Source: Thermococcus sp. M39
Lineage (GTDB): Archaea; Methanobacteriota_B; Thermococci; Thermococcales; Thermococcaceae
Direction of reading: 5' to 3'
Assembly: GCF_012027325.1 (NCBI RefSeq)
Contig: NZ_SNUG01000001.1
Coordinates: 186,001-250,000, forward strand
Length of the DNA stretch: 64,000 bases
Under the pieces are notes generated by a model. That model saw only the letters and a list, made by a program, of their open reading frames with translations, ran no database searches and had not been told where the DNA came from. Shown one piece after another: positions 48,707-58,587 of the stretch (position 1 is its first letter; the number at the start of each line of letters is the position of its first letter). A program made the translations under genes and the position numbers.

Positions 48707-49296
48707 CATACCTTCTCCAGCTTTATTTTTCCTTCTTCTTCAACTACTTTATAAATTGCATTAACTTTTCTAATCCCAGTTCTTATGTCATGATAGAGCT
48801 CAATTATCAGCTCAAACCCCTTTAAAGTTTCATCATCTATCTTAAGCCAATGTTTAACTTCACTCATGATGTCCCTTGAAAGTATGAGGGATGAAATTAT
48901 GAATGCATAATCGTCTACGAGTTCTTCCAGAATTAGAGGTACATTAATTGTGTGGAGAGTGTCTATAACAACATAATCGGGATTGAGCTTTTTGATTTCC
49001 TCAATCACTTCCTTTGTTCTTGTTCTAACGCTCTTTTTATCGAATTCAGTGTTTATGACTTCAATATTTTCCTTGAAAGGCTTGAATTCATTGTAAGCTG
49101 TTACAACTGCTATTTTCCACTCATCGGGAATTAAATGAACCATAGCCTCAATCAGCTTTGTTTTACCGGTTCTGCTTGCCCCGACAACTAGAATGTCGCT
49201 TTTTCTGAGAAGGGCATTTTTAATAGTCTCAAGCTGTTCTTTGGTTATGTTCCCATATCGAAGCAAATCTTCTGGAGTGAAAATGTAAACTCCCAT
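48703..49296 (-). CDS. Orphan secretion-type P-loop ATPase
   Basis: This 197-residue protein has a Walker A GASRTGKTK near residue 37, a Walker B-like YVVIDTLH, and C-terminal blocks resembling the core of type II/IV secretion (VirB11/GspE) ATPases. It is about half their usual length and lacks the N-terminal domain and zinc motif. No secretion or pilus gene adjoins it. ATG 49296 has GGTGG upstream. It might be a truncated relative working alone or with distant partners. Confidence 0.72.
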   Translation of the reverse strand: MGVYIFTPEDLLRYGNITKEQLETIKNALLRKSDILVVGASRTGKTKLIEAMVHLIPDEWKIAVVTAYNEFKPFKENIEVINTEFDKKSVRTRTKEVIEEIKKLNPDYVVIDTLHTINVPLILEELVDDYAFIISSLILSRDIMSEVKHWLKIDDETLKGFELIIELYHDIRTGIRKVNAIYKVVEEEGKIKLEKVC

Positions 49297-49542
49297 TTTT
49301 GCCACCGTAGAATACTTTGGAAACAGATAATTATAACTGTATTGGTGCATCAACGTTAAAGGAGACGTTTAAAGTTGTGAATAATTTTGAAAAATCTTTT
49401 TTAGAAATGTCGATTCTTGCTTAATTTCTTGTCAATTGTTCAAAAATTCTCATTTATAAATGCCAAAATTTGTCCAAATTCCAAAGTTTTTTGCATAAAA
49501 GACATAAACCATAAAAGTAGTGTCAAAAAATAGGTGATAAAT
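49297..49542. other. Divergent promoter region (246 bp)
   Basis: Very AT-rich gap between the orphan ATPase and the asparagine synthetase. A TATA-like ACCATAAAAG near 49508-49517 fits the synthetase start at 49543. Several direct AAATT/AATTC-type motifs occur but no clear operator, RNA gene or ORF is seen. Confidence 0.5.
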
Positions 49543-50457
49543 ATGAACGCTGTTCAATTAGTTAAAAGAGATATTGCCCCAGCTGTGGAGGTTCAAACTA
49601 AAGTTATTGAATATATGACGGGATTTTTCGTAGACAAAGGGTTCAAGTGGTTGCTTCCAGTAGTGCTCAGCTCAATAACTGACCCTCTTTGGCCAGATCC
49701 AGCAGCAACTAGGGCTCTAAAACCTCCAGAAATAGAAGCGTATGGTGGAAAGCTTAGATTAATGCATAGCATGATTTTGCACAAGCAATTGGCGGTTGCT
49801 ATGGGAATAGACAAGCTATTCATACTTTCTCCAAACATAAGACTCGAAGGGAGAGAAGCTGACGATGGAAGACATGCATATGAGTTTACCCAGCTTGACT
49901 TTGAAATAGCTTATGCAACTATGGATGACGTCATGAGCTTAATCGAAGAGGCAATCTCTGGACTTTTCAAAGAGGCAAGGAAGTGGGAGATTCTTGAAGA
50001 ACTGGGCAGAGAAGTTCCAAAGGCTAAGCCACCATTTAAGCGGTTCACTTTGGAGGAAATCAAAGCAGAATTTGGTGATGAAGATAAAGCAAGTGAAGCA
50101 ATGGATGAACCATTCTGGATTACTGATATTGAGAGAGAATTCTACGATAGAGAAGATCCAGAGAGGCCAGGGCACTTCAGAAACTATGACTTATATCTGC
50201 CTTGGGGTTACGGTGAAGTCTCAAGCGGCGGTGAGAGAGAGTGGGAGTACGATATAATCGTCAGGAAGATGAAGAAAGCTGGAATAAGCCTTGAGGCATT
50301 CAAGCCTTATCTGGAGGTCGCCAAAGCTGGTTTGCTTAAGCCTACAGCAGGAGCTGGTATAGGAATGGAAAGACTAGTGAGGTTCATCGTTGGAGCAAAG
50401 CACATAGCGGAAGTCCAACCTTTCCCAAGAATTCCGGGCATTCCTGCCATTATTTAA
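49543..50457 (+). CDS. Archaeal asparagine synthetase (aminoacyl-tRNA-synthetase-like)
   Basis: This 304-residue protein has the catalytic core of class IIb AspRS/AsnRS but no anticodon-binding domain. It has motif 2-like PNIRLEGREADDGRHAYEFTQLDFE and motif 3-like GAGIGMERLVRFIVG. It corresponds to the archaeal AS-AR enzyme known from Pyrococcus abyssi, which makes asparagine from aspartate with ATP and ammonia. This is a synthetase recruited from tRNA charging. ATG 49543 follows GGTGAT. It overlaps the convergent nitroreductase by 8 bp. Confidence 0.9.
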   Translation: MNAVQLVKRDIAPAVEVQTKVIEYMTGFFVDKGFKWLLPVVLSSITDPLWPDPAATRALKPPEIEAYGGKLRLMHSMILHKQLAVAMGIDKLFILSPNIRLEGREADDGRHAYEFTQLDFEIAYATMDDVMSLIEEAISGLFKEARKWEILEELGREVPKAKPPFKRFTLEEIKAEFGDEDKASEAMDEPFWITDIEREFYDREDPERPGHFRNYDLYLPWGYGEVSSGGEREWEYDIIVRKMKKAGISLEAFKPYLEVAKAGLLKPTAGAGIGMERLVRFIVGAKHIAEVQPFPRIPGIPAII

Positions 50458-50986
50458 GGCGGTTTCCAAATTTATTTAGATGCACTCTCTCCCACATTAT
50501 TTCCTCTTTTCTGTGTTCTGGTTTTTCTTCAGCTGGATACCCAATCCCAATGATGCAGAGAATCTTTATATGCTTGGGAATCCTTAAGAGTTCTCTGACG
50601 TAATCCTCAGCAGTTTTCTTTTCATCGTGCATCCTTTCGTGTATATGGCCCCAGCAGGCGCCTAAGCCCAAGGCAGTGGCTGCCAGTTGAATGTGCTCGG
50701 CAGCTATAGAGCAGTCATATACCCATGCACTGCTTATCTGCTCATCTCCGCAGACAACTATTGCTAAAGGCGCTGTTTCAAGGAACTTTACAGCTGGTCT
50801 CGTTTCGGCAAGCTTTTTTATTAACTCCCTATCCTTAACAACTACAAAGTGCCAGGGTCTTCTGTTCTTTGAGCTTGGAGAATAGAAGGCAGCTTCGAGG
50901 ATTTTCTCAATAAGTTCATCTGGAACTTCTTTATTCTGAAATCTTCTAATGCTCCTTCTTTTTCTTACAATTTCAAAGAACTCCAT
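50450..50986 (-). CDS. Nitroreductase-family flavoprotein
   Basis: This 178-residue protein has the FMN-binding RKRRSIRRFQNKEVP at the N-terminus, AAFYSPSSKNRRPWHFVVV, and the late ACWGHIHERM and IGIGYPAEEKPEHR. The family reduces quinones, nitroaromatics or other acceptors with NAD(P)H, or acts in cofactor metabolism. ATG 50986 has GGTGAG upstream. It is just downstream of the sudBA operon on the same strand (gap about 40 nt to its end), so the redox genes may share regulation. Confidence 0.88.
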   Translation of the reverse strand: MEFFEIVRKRRSIRRFQNKEVPDELIEKILEAAFYSPSSKNRRPWHFVVVKDRELIKKLAETRPAVKFLETAPLAIVVCGDEQISSAWVYDCSIAAEHIQLAATALGLGACWGHIHERMHDEKKTAEDYVRELLRIPKHIKILCIIGIGYPAEEKPEHRKEEIMWERVHLNKFGNRLK

Positions 50987-51026
50987 ATCGCTCACCAAAA
51001 TTATTAGAAATGAGGAAAATTTAAAG

Positions 51027-52439
<1,413 letters not shown>

Positions 52440-53276
52440 TCAAACCATCTCCCTCTCGCGCTTCCACTTCTCAAAAGAAATCTTCTCTAAATCCTTGTAA
52501 TAATCTAAACGCTTCATCAACTCATCCCAGTTCACTTGGTGTGCATCAAACTCTGGACCATCAACGCATGCAAACTTTATCTCTCCGCCTACTGTTACTC
52601 TGCAAGCGCCGCACATTCCGGTGCCATCAACCATAATTGGGTTCAGGCTGGCAACTGTCTTTATGCCATATGGCTTTGTGAGCTCTGCGACGAACTTCAT
52701 CATTATCGTTGGTCCAACTGCATGAACTAAGTCAATCTTTCGCCCTTCATCTATGAGCTTCTGAAGAGCATGAGTTGTGAATCCTTTCATTCCATAACTC
52801 CCATCGTTTGTTGTCACTATGACTTCATCACTAACTTGTTTCAGCTTATCTTCCCAGAACACAAGCTCTTTTGTTCTGAAGCCAAGAATTGAGATCACGT
52901 AGTTGCCAACTTCTTTCATCGCTCTTGCAACGGGGTAAATCTCCGCGACGCCAACACCGCCGCCTATCATTACAACTGTCCCGAACTTATCAATGTGACT
53001 AGGCCTCCCGAGAGGACCAAGAACATCGAGAATATAATCTCCCGCCTCATAAGTTCCCAGTTCGTGAGTAGTTTTTCCAACTTCTTGAGCGACTATTGTA
53101 ATTGTGCCATTCTCAGGATTTGTGTCCGCTATGGTTAAAGGAATTCTCTCACCTTTTTCGTGGAGTCTGAGAATCACAAATTGTCCCGGTTTGGCCTTTT
53201 TTGCGATTCTTTCAGCCTTGATTTCAAAGAGATTTATTCCGGGAGCTAATTTTTCTTTATGCAAAATTTCAAACAT
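52440..53276 (-). CDS. sudB: NfnS/SudB small subunit (ferredoxin-NADP reductase-like)
   Basis: This 278-residue FNR-type protein has the flavin motif PGQFVILRLHEKGERIPLTI, an NAD site GGGVGVAE, and a C-terminal [2Fe-2S] cluster (GMCGACRVTVGG, then FACVDGPEF). It pairs with SudA. ATG 53276 is near GGTGAG and begins a transcript with a TATA box on the minus strand (AATTTTTATATC, 53309-53320) that is next to the shared SurR-type site. Order sudB then sudA matches Pyrococcus. Confidence 0.94.
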   Translation of the reverse strand: MFEILHKEKLAPGINLFEIKAERIAKKAKPGQFVILRLHEKGERIPLTIADTNPENGTITIVAQEVGKTTHELGTYEAGDYILDVLGPLGRPSHIDKFGTVVMIGGGVGVAEIYPVARAMKEVGNYVISILGFRTKELVFWEDKLKQVSDEVIVTTNDGSYGMKGFTTHALQKLIDEGRKIDLVHAVGPTIMMKFVAELTKPYGIKTVASLNPIMVDGTGMCGACRVTVGGEIKFACVDGPEFDAHQVNWDELMKRLDYYKDLEKISFEKWKREREMV

Positions 53277-53333
53277 TCAAGCTCACCAAATACTAAATTA
53301 GTTTTGCAGATATAAAAATTCTTTTCACTATTA

Positions 53334-53350
53334 GTTGATAACTAACTGTT
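53334..53350. promoter_or_regulatory. SurR-type binding site between sudBA and shyBCDA
   Basis: GTTGATAAC-TAACT-GTT fits the extended SurR consensus GTT-n3-AAC-n5-GTT at every fixed base. SurR is a redox-sensing activator of hydrogenase genes in Thermococcales that releases DNA when elemental sulfur is present. The site lies about 14 bp upstream of the sud TATA box and about 9 bp upstream of a shy TATA-like CTTAAATC (53360-53367), so one site could serve both operons. Confidence 0.75.
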
Positions 53351-53416
53351 GTAAAAATCCTTAAATCTAAAATTTGACAAATATAAAAAGAAGAAATAAT
53401 TTAAAAGGTGATTATC

Positions 53417-54421
53417 TTGAGATATGTAAAACTTCCGTCTGAGAATTTTGAGGAATTTTTCAATTCTCTAAAAAACTGGGGAACAATTTATGCTCCAGTA
53501 AAACAGGGAGACATTTATTCTTTTGAGCAGGTTAATACCTTAGAAGAAGTTTCGTTAGATTACACCCGAACGATGCTTCCTCCAAAAAAGTTCTTTGTCC
53601 GTCCAAAGGACACCCTTTTAAAGCTAAAAAACGGCAGATGGGAAGAAAGCAAGGAAGTTGAAAAGATAGTTCTCTTTGGAGTTCATAGCTGTGATATTCA
53701 CGGTCTTCAAATTCTTGATAAAGTATATCTAGCTGAGCCCATTGACTCTTATTACAAAAATAGAAGAGAAAATGCGGTTATTATCGGGATTAGCTGTATG
53801 CCAGATGAGTACTGCTTCTGTAAGAGTTTAGGAACGCACTTTGCAATGCACGGCTTTGACTTGTTTTTGCATGAGCTTCCAGATGGTTGGCTTGTCAGAG
53901 TCGGGAGTGTAAAAGGGCATGAAATAGCATGGGTTAATGAAAGCCTTTTTGAGGAAGTTACGGAAGAGGACTTAAAGCATTTCAAAGAGTTTGAAGATAA
54001 GCGCTCCGCTTCATTCAAAAAGCATTTGAACAAAGAAGGACTAGCTGATATGCTAGATTTGGCATTTAACAGTCCAGTGTGGAAAAGGTATGAGGACATT
54101 TGTCTTGGTTGCGGAAACTGCAACATGGTGTGTCCAACATGCAGATGTTATGAAGTCTGCGATTTCTGGGTAAACGCTTACGAGGCTGTGAGGGTTAGGA
54201 GATATGACTCATGCTTTATAGAAAGCCATGGACTCGTTGCCGGTGGTTATAACTTTAGACCTACTCGCTTGGATAGATTTAGGCATCGCTATTACTGTAA
54301 AAGCTATTTCGACCCTTCTGCAGGCTTCAACTGTGTAGGTTGTGGGAGATGTGATGAGTTCTGTCCAGCGAAAATAGAGCATGTGAAAGTTCTTGATGAA
54401 GTTGGGGAGGCATTGAAATGA
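53417..54421 (+). CDS. shyB: Sulfhydrogenase II beta subunit
   Basis: This 334-residue electron-transfer subunit of the cytoplasmic sulfhydrogenase is thought to carry S0/polysulfide-linked electron flow. It has two [4Fe-4S] patterns (CLGCGNCNMVCPTCRCYEVC near residue 230 and CVGCGRCDEFCP near 307). The start is TTG 53417 (MRYVKLPSE) with GGTGAT upstream; the GTG nine bases earlier is part of that site. The subunit order and the adjacent sudBA genes match the second (shy) hydrogenase of Pyrococcus furiosus better than the first. Confidence 0.93.
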   Translation: MRYVKLPSENFEEFFNSLKNWGTIYAPVKQGDIYSFEQVNTLEEVSLDYTRTMLPPKKFFVRPKDTLLKLKNGRWEESKEVEKIVLFGVHSCDIHGLQILDKVYLAEPIDSYYKNRRENAVIIGISCMPDEYCFCKSLGTHFAMHGFDLFLHELPDGWLVRVGSVKGHEIAWVNESLFEEVTEEDLKHFKEFEDKRSASFKKHLNKEGLADMLDLAFNSPVWKRYEDICLGCGNCNMVCPTCRCYEVCDFWVNAYEAVRVRRYDSCFIESHGLVAGGYNFRPTRLDRFRHRYYCKSYFDPSAGFNCVGCGRCDEFCPAKIEHVKVLDEVGEALK

Positions 54422-55287
54422 ATCCGTTTCAAACTTATGATACGAGGATTTTGGAAGTTAAAGAGCTTACCTCAAGGGAGAAGCTCTTCACGCTTAGATT
54501 TGTTGATCCAGAGGTTAACAAAGAATTTACATACAAACCTGGCCAGTTTGTCATAGTTGATATTCGAGGCTTTGGGGAGTTCCCAATAAGCCTTTGCTCT
54601 TCTCCAACTAGAACCGGCTACTTCCAGCTGTGTGTGAGAAGGGTTGGAAGGATGACAAAATACATGCATAAACTTAAGGAAGGGGATATTATTGGCATTC
54701 GCGGTCCTTATGGCAATGGATTTCCAATGGAGGAGATGGAAGGTTCAAACCTCCTTTTAGTTGCTGGTGGCTTAGGAATGGCACCATTGAGGAGCGTTCT
54801 CTGGTATGCACTGGACAGCGGAAAATATGGGCAGATATACCTATTCTATGGAACCAAAAGTTATGAGGACATTCTTTTTAGAGATGAGATTATCCACCTC
54901 CTGAAGCATGGGGAGGCAATGAACTGCAAAGTGAAGCTTGCTTATGAGGTTGAGAGTCCATCATGCATTTACCTTGAGAAGGGCTTTGCTCCCAAGGTCT
55001 GTAAAGGTGTTGTAACAGATTTATTCAGAGGAGAAGAGTTGGACGTAGAAAATACATACGCTTTAATCTGTGGGCCTCCAGTGATGTATAAATTCGTGAT
55101 AAAGGAGCTTTTGAGCAGAAAGCTCTCTCCAGGCAGGATTTACATGACACTTGAGAGGAGAATGAGGTGTGGAATAGGCAAGTGCGGCCACTGTATTGTG
55201 GGAACGAGCACGTCAATAAAGTATATCTGCAAAGATGGGCCAGTCTTCACTTATTGGGAAGCTCTTTCTACAAGGGGGTTGATTTAA
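54418..55287 (+). CDS. shyC: Sulfhydrogenase II gamma subunit
   Basis: This 289-residue diaphorase subunit has an FAD-binding beta barrel (YKPGQFVIVDIRGFGEFPIS), an NAD(P) fold (GGLGMAPLRSVL) and a C-terminal [2Fe-2S] motif (MRCGIGKCGHC, then ICKDGPVF). It passes electrons between the hydrogenase core and NAD(P)H. It overlaps shyB by 4 nt and abuts shyD. Confidence 0.95.
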   Translation: MNPFQTYDTRILEVKELTSREKLFTLRFVDPEVNKEFTYKPGQFVIVDIRGFGEFPISLCSSPTRTGYFQLCVRRVGRMTKYMHKLKEGDIIGIRGPYGNGFPMEEMEGSNLLLVAGGLGMAPLRSVLWYALDSGKYGQIYLFYGTKSYEDILFRDEIIHLLKHGEAMNCKVKLAYEVESPSCIYLEKGFAPKVCKGVVTDLFRGEELDVENTYALICGPPVMYKFVIKELLSRKLSPGRIYMTLERRMRCGIGKCGHCIVGTSTSIKYICKDGPVFTYWEALSTRGLI

Positions 55288-56025
55288 ATGCTCAAGCTGG
55301 GAGTTTTTGAGCTGACGGACTGTGGAGGTTGTGCCCTAAATGTTTTGTTTCTCTACGACAAGCTCTTTGATTTGCTTGAGTTCTATGAAATAAAAGAATT
55401 TCACATGGCATCGAGCTTTAAGGAGCATGGTCACCTTGATGTAGCTATCGTTACTGGAACTGTATCCTCTCAAAGGGATTTGGAGGTGCTGAAGCATGCG
55501 AGGAATTACTCTAATTATCTAATTGCTTTAGGGACATGTGCAACTCATGGTTCTGTTCAGGGAGCTGTGGAAGGAAAAATAAGAGCAAAGTTGGAAAAAG
55601 TCTATGGTACAAGGGCTAATCCAATGAAAGCCTTGGATGCAAAGCCCATAGTTGAACACGTAGCTGTTGACTTTGCTCTGCCCGGTTGTCCGTATGATAA
55701 GATGGAGCTTTATCAACTATTAATTGACATAGCAAAAGGTATTGAGCCTGTGAAGAAGGATTATCCGGTCTGTATTGAATGTAAGCTCAATGAATATGAA
55801 TGTGTTCTTGTAAAGAAAGGTCTGCCATGCTTAGGCCCAATAACCCTTGGTGGATGTAATGCGGTGTGCATAAGATCTAAACTGGGATGCATTGGGTGCA
55901 GAGGACCTCTGCCGAAAGAAGCGAATCCAACAAGTGAATTTGAGATTCTCAAGGAGTTGGGATATGATGAGGAATACATACGAAAGAAGTTTAAGACATT
56001 TGCAAGGGGTGAGCTGAGATGGTAA
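55288..56025 (+). CDS. shyD: Sulfhydrogenase II delta subunit (NiFe hydrogenase small subunit)
   Basis: This 245-residue protein is the small subunit of the NiFe hydrogenase. It has Cys ligands in ELTDCGGCALN (proximal cluster), GTCATHG, LPGCPYD, and the later CIECKLNEYEC, GLPCLGPITLGGC and GCIGCRGPLP, enough for three [4Fe-4S] clusters. It has no Tat signal, which agrees with a cytoplasmic enzyme. It begins one base after the shyC stop and overlaps shyA by 7 nt. Confidence 0.95.
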   Translation: MLKLGVFELTDCGGCALNVLFLYDKLFDLLEFYEIKEFHMASSFKEHGHLDVAIVTGTVSSQRDLEVLKHARNYSNYLIALGTCATHGSVQGAVEGKIRAKLEKVYGTRANPMKALDAKPIVEHVAVDFALPGCPYDKMELYQLLIDIAKGIEPVKKDYPVCIECKLNEYECVLVKKGLPCLGPITLGGCNAVCIRSKLGCIGCRGPLPKEANPTSEFEILKELGYDEEYIRKKFKTFARGELRW

Positions 56026-57269
56026 TTCTTGAAGTTGGTGAGTTCACAAGGGTTGAAGGAAATGGTAAAGCAGAGATTGTCATTGAAAATAGAGAGGTCA
56101 AAGAAGTTAGAGTAAAGATAGTCGAGGGACCAAGATTCTTTGAATTGCTAACACTTGGCAGGTATTATTGGGATGTTCCAGATTTAGAGGCAAGAATCTG
56201 TGCAATCTGTTATTTAGCACATTCATTTGCCTCAGTTCTTGGAATTGAGAAAGCTTTTGGAGTTAAAGTTCCGGAGGAAATTCAACTTTTGAGGGAACTT
56301 GGTCTGATTGGGGAATTCCTTGAAAGTCATGCATTGCATTTGTATCTCTTAGTAGCCCCAGATTTGTTTGGCTATCCAGATGCAATTAGAATGGTAAGTA
56401 AGCATGGTGAACTCGTAAAAGAAGGACTTACTATCAAAAGCTTTGGAAATTACATTAGGGAGATAATTGGGGGAAGAGAGATTCATGGTATTAACATAAA
56501 ACCCGGTGGATTTGGGAGATATCCAACAGCGGATGAGCTTGAAAAAATTGAGAAGAGCTGTGATGAGCTCTTGAGGATGGCAAAGAGGGCTGTCAACATT
56601 TTTGCAACTCAAGATGTTTTTGGAGCTGTGCCAGTGTATCACATTGCTACGGATGAATATCTCTATGGAGAAAAGCTGATTGCATCTGATGGGGAGAGGT
56701 TTGATTATCTTGAGCACATCGAAGAGAAAACTCTGCCATACAGTTTTGCAAAGCAGAGCAAATACAAAGGAGAAATCTTCATGGTTGGTGCACTCTCGAG
56801 ATTAATGCTCAAAGCCGATAAGCTAACACCAATGGCGAAGGAATTATTTGAGCAGCATAAAGAGAAGCTTTCTCAAGGTTACGTCAGCTTAAACAACTTA
56901 GCACAGGCAATTGAGCTGGTATATGCAATTGAAAGAGCAAAAGAAATCGTAAGTACGCTTTTAGATAGAGGAATCAAGGGTGAGAACGTTCCAATTGAGC
57001 CCAAAGAAGGAGAAGGTATAGGCTATGTTGAAGCTCCGAGAGGAGTTTTAATCCATCACTATAAGATTGATGGGAATGGGAACATAACTTATTCCAATAT
57101 AATAACCCCCACAGCTCTGAACCATGCGTTAATGGAGCTGAGCCTCTATGAGGAAACCAAGAAAAACTACGGCACTTTAGATGAGAATTCGTTGACACAT
57201 AGATTGGAAGAGACTGTTAGGGCATTTGACCCATGCATTTCATGCTCTGTGCATCTCGTTAGACTTTGA
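56019..57269 (+). CDS. shyA: Sulfhydrogenase II alpha subunit (NiFe catalytic subunit)
   Basis: This 416-residue subunit carries the NiFe site, with N-terminal RICAICYLAHS and C-terminal DPCISCSVH supplying the four cysteine ligands. Four residues (LVRL) follow the final His, which is the expected tail for removal by a maturation endopeptidase. The length matches ShyA better than the longer HydA. ATG 56019 follows GGGGTGAG. No maturation genes are in the window. It needs nickel, plausibly supplied by the transporter at 26.9-29.2 kb. Confidence 0.95.
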   Translation: MVILEVGEFTRVEGNGKAEIVIENREVKEVRVKIVEGPRFFELLTLGRYYWDVPDLEARICAICYLAHSFASVLGIEKAFGVKVPEEIQLLRELGLIGEFLESHALHLYLLVAPDLFGYPDAIRMVSKHGELVKEGLTIKSFGNYIREIIGGREIHGINIKPGGFGRYPTADELEKIEKSCDELLRMAKRAVNIFATQDVFGAVPVYHIATDEYLYGEKLIASDGERFDYLEHIEEKTLPYSFAKQSKYKGEIFMVGALSRLMLKADKLTPMAKELFEQHKEKLSQGYVSLNNLAQAIELVYAIERAKEIVSTLLDRGIKGENVPIEPKEGEGIGYVEAPRGVLIHHYKIDGNGNITYSNIITPTALNHALMELSLYEETKKNYGTLDENSLTHRLEETVRAFDPCISCSVHLVRL

Positions 57270-57370
57270 TTTTTCTTTTTGTTTCTAGATCAAAACCATT
57301 ATAAAATCTAAGTCAGGAGTATAAACCAGCAGGGACACGATGGAGCTTGAAGACATACTCGGGGATGAAA

Positions 57371-57691
57371 ATGGGGTTTTTTAGAAAAATATTCAAAAAA
57401 CCAGAAAGAGACATTGATAAAATTGAAATAGTCTCAAGAAAGCCAGTTGGAAAGTTTAGGGTTCTTCAGATTTTCCAAATTTTAGGGAGGCAGGTTTTAA
57501 GCGGAGAAGTTCTTGAGGGTATTATATATCCGGGATACAAGGTCAAGGGAAAAGACGTTGGAGTAGTAATGGCGATTGAAAAAGAGCATAGAAGAGTTGA
57601 CTTTGCAGTTTCTGGAGATAGTGTGGCGCTAATTCTCGAGAATAAGATGGGAGTTGAAAAAGGCGAGGTTCTTGAGGTCTACCAATCCTAA
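57371..57691 (+). CDS. EF-Tu domain 2-like protein (Pbp11-like)
   Basis: This 106-residue protein consists mainly of one beta-barrel domain like domain 2 of EF-Tu/aIF2-gamma: FRVLQIFQILGRQVLSGEVL, then GIIYPGYKVKG and GDSVALILENK. A similar short Pyrococcus protein (Pbp11) was described as tRNA-binding. The start is uncertain between ATG 57365 and 57371; I use 57371 (MGFFRKIFKK). The 14-codon ORF from ATG 57340 overlaps the start in another frame. A TATA-like ATTATAAAATC is near 57298-57309. Confidence 0.75.
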   Translation: MGFFRKIFKKPERDIDKIEIVSRKPVGKFRVLQIFQILGRQVLSGEVLEGIIYPGYKVKGKDVGVVMAIEKEHRRVDFAVSGDSVALILENKMGVEKGEVLEVYQS

Positions 57692-57737
57692 CTTAAGGCT
57701 TAAAAGTCCATAAGCTTAGCTCTTTTTGGTGGTAAGG

Positions 57738-58583
57738 ATGATAATCTTTGATAATCACTTTCACGTTGACCCCTATAAGGGTCTCTTCCTTGAGGCGGTA
57801 AAGCAGTTTCACAGAGCAGGTGGAACACATCTCAATGTGGTCTACAAAACAGCTCACGATTACGGCTTTGCTGGGATGAAAGCAGAGGACTTCATGAAAG
57901 CTATGGACTTTCATATAAACCTCGTTGAGAAAATAAACAAAGAGACTCCAGTAAAAGCTTTTGCAGTTGTTGGTGTTCATCCAGCTGAGTTCGTATATTT
58001 AGCTGAAAAGAAGGGCTTGGAATATGCTAAGGATGAGGTCATGAAAGCTTTAGAGTATGCCCAAAAGCTGTGCCTTGAGGGTAAAGCAATAGCCATCGGA
58101 GAAATTGGCAGACCTCATTTTGAGGTTAGCGAGGAGATTTGGAATGCAAGCATTGAGCTGATGAAGTATGGAATGGCTCTGGCTAAAGAAGCTGATTGTG
58201 CTGTTCAACTGCATACAGAGAGCTTCACAGAAGAGAAGTTCAGGGAGCTTGGAAAAATAGTTAGGGAAGTTGGTATAAAGCCGTATAAGGTTGTCAAGCA
58301 CTATTCCCCACCTCTTGTGAAAATTGCAGAGGAAGTTGGAGTTTTTCCCTCAATTTTGGCGAGCAAAAAGGCTATGATGGAGGCTATAATGCAAGGCAAT
58401 AGGTTTTTCATGGAGACTGATTATATTGATGATAAAAGAAGGCCTGGAGCCGTGTTAGGGCCAAAGACCGTGCCAAAGAGGACAAAGGCTTTCCTTCAGC
58501 AGGGAATCTTCACTGAAGAGGATGTTTACAAGATCCATGTTGAGAATCCAAAAAAAGTGTATGGAGTTGAGATAGAGGAATAA
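57738..58583 (+). CDS. TatD-family metal-dependent hydrolase
   Basis: This 281-residue amidohydrolase-fold protein has the metal ligands in order: FDNHFHVD at the N-terminus, VGVHPAEF, IGEIGRPHF, QLHTES and METDYID. TatD proteins are DNases or related hydrolases. It differs from the classical bacterial form by a longer central region, so the substrate is uncertain. ATG 57738 follows GGTGGT. It lies 46 nt after the EF-Tu-like gene, possibly in one transcript. Confidence 0.87.
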   Translation: MIIFDNHFHVDPYKGLFLEAVKQFHRAGGTHLNVVYKTAHDYGFAGMKAEDFMKAMDFHINLVEKINKETPVKAFAVVGVHPAEFVYLAEKKGLEYAKDEVMKALEYAQKLCLEGKAIAIGEIGRPHFEVSEEIWNASIELMKYGMALAKEADCAVQLHTESFTEEKFRELGKIVREVGIKPYKVVKHYSPPLVKIAEEVGVFPSILASKKAMMEAIMQGNRFFMETDYIDDKRRPGAVLGPKTVPKRTKAFLQQGIFTEEDVYKIHVENPKKVYGVEIEE

Positions 58584-58587
58584 GTGC

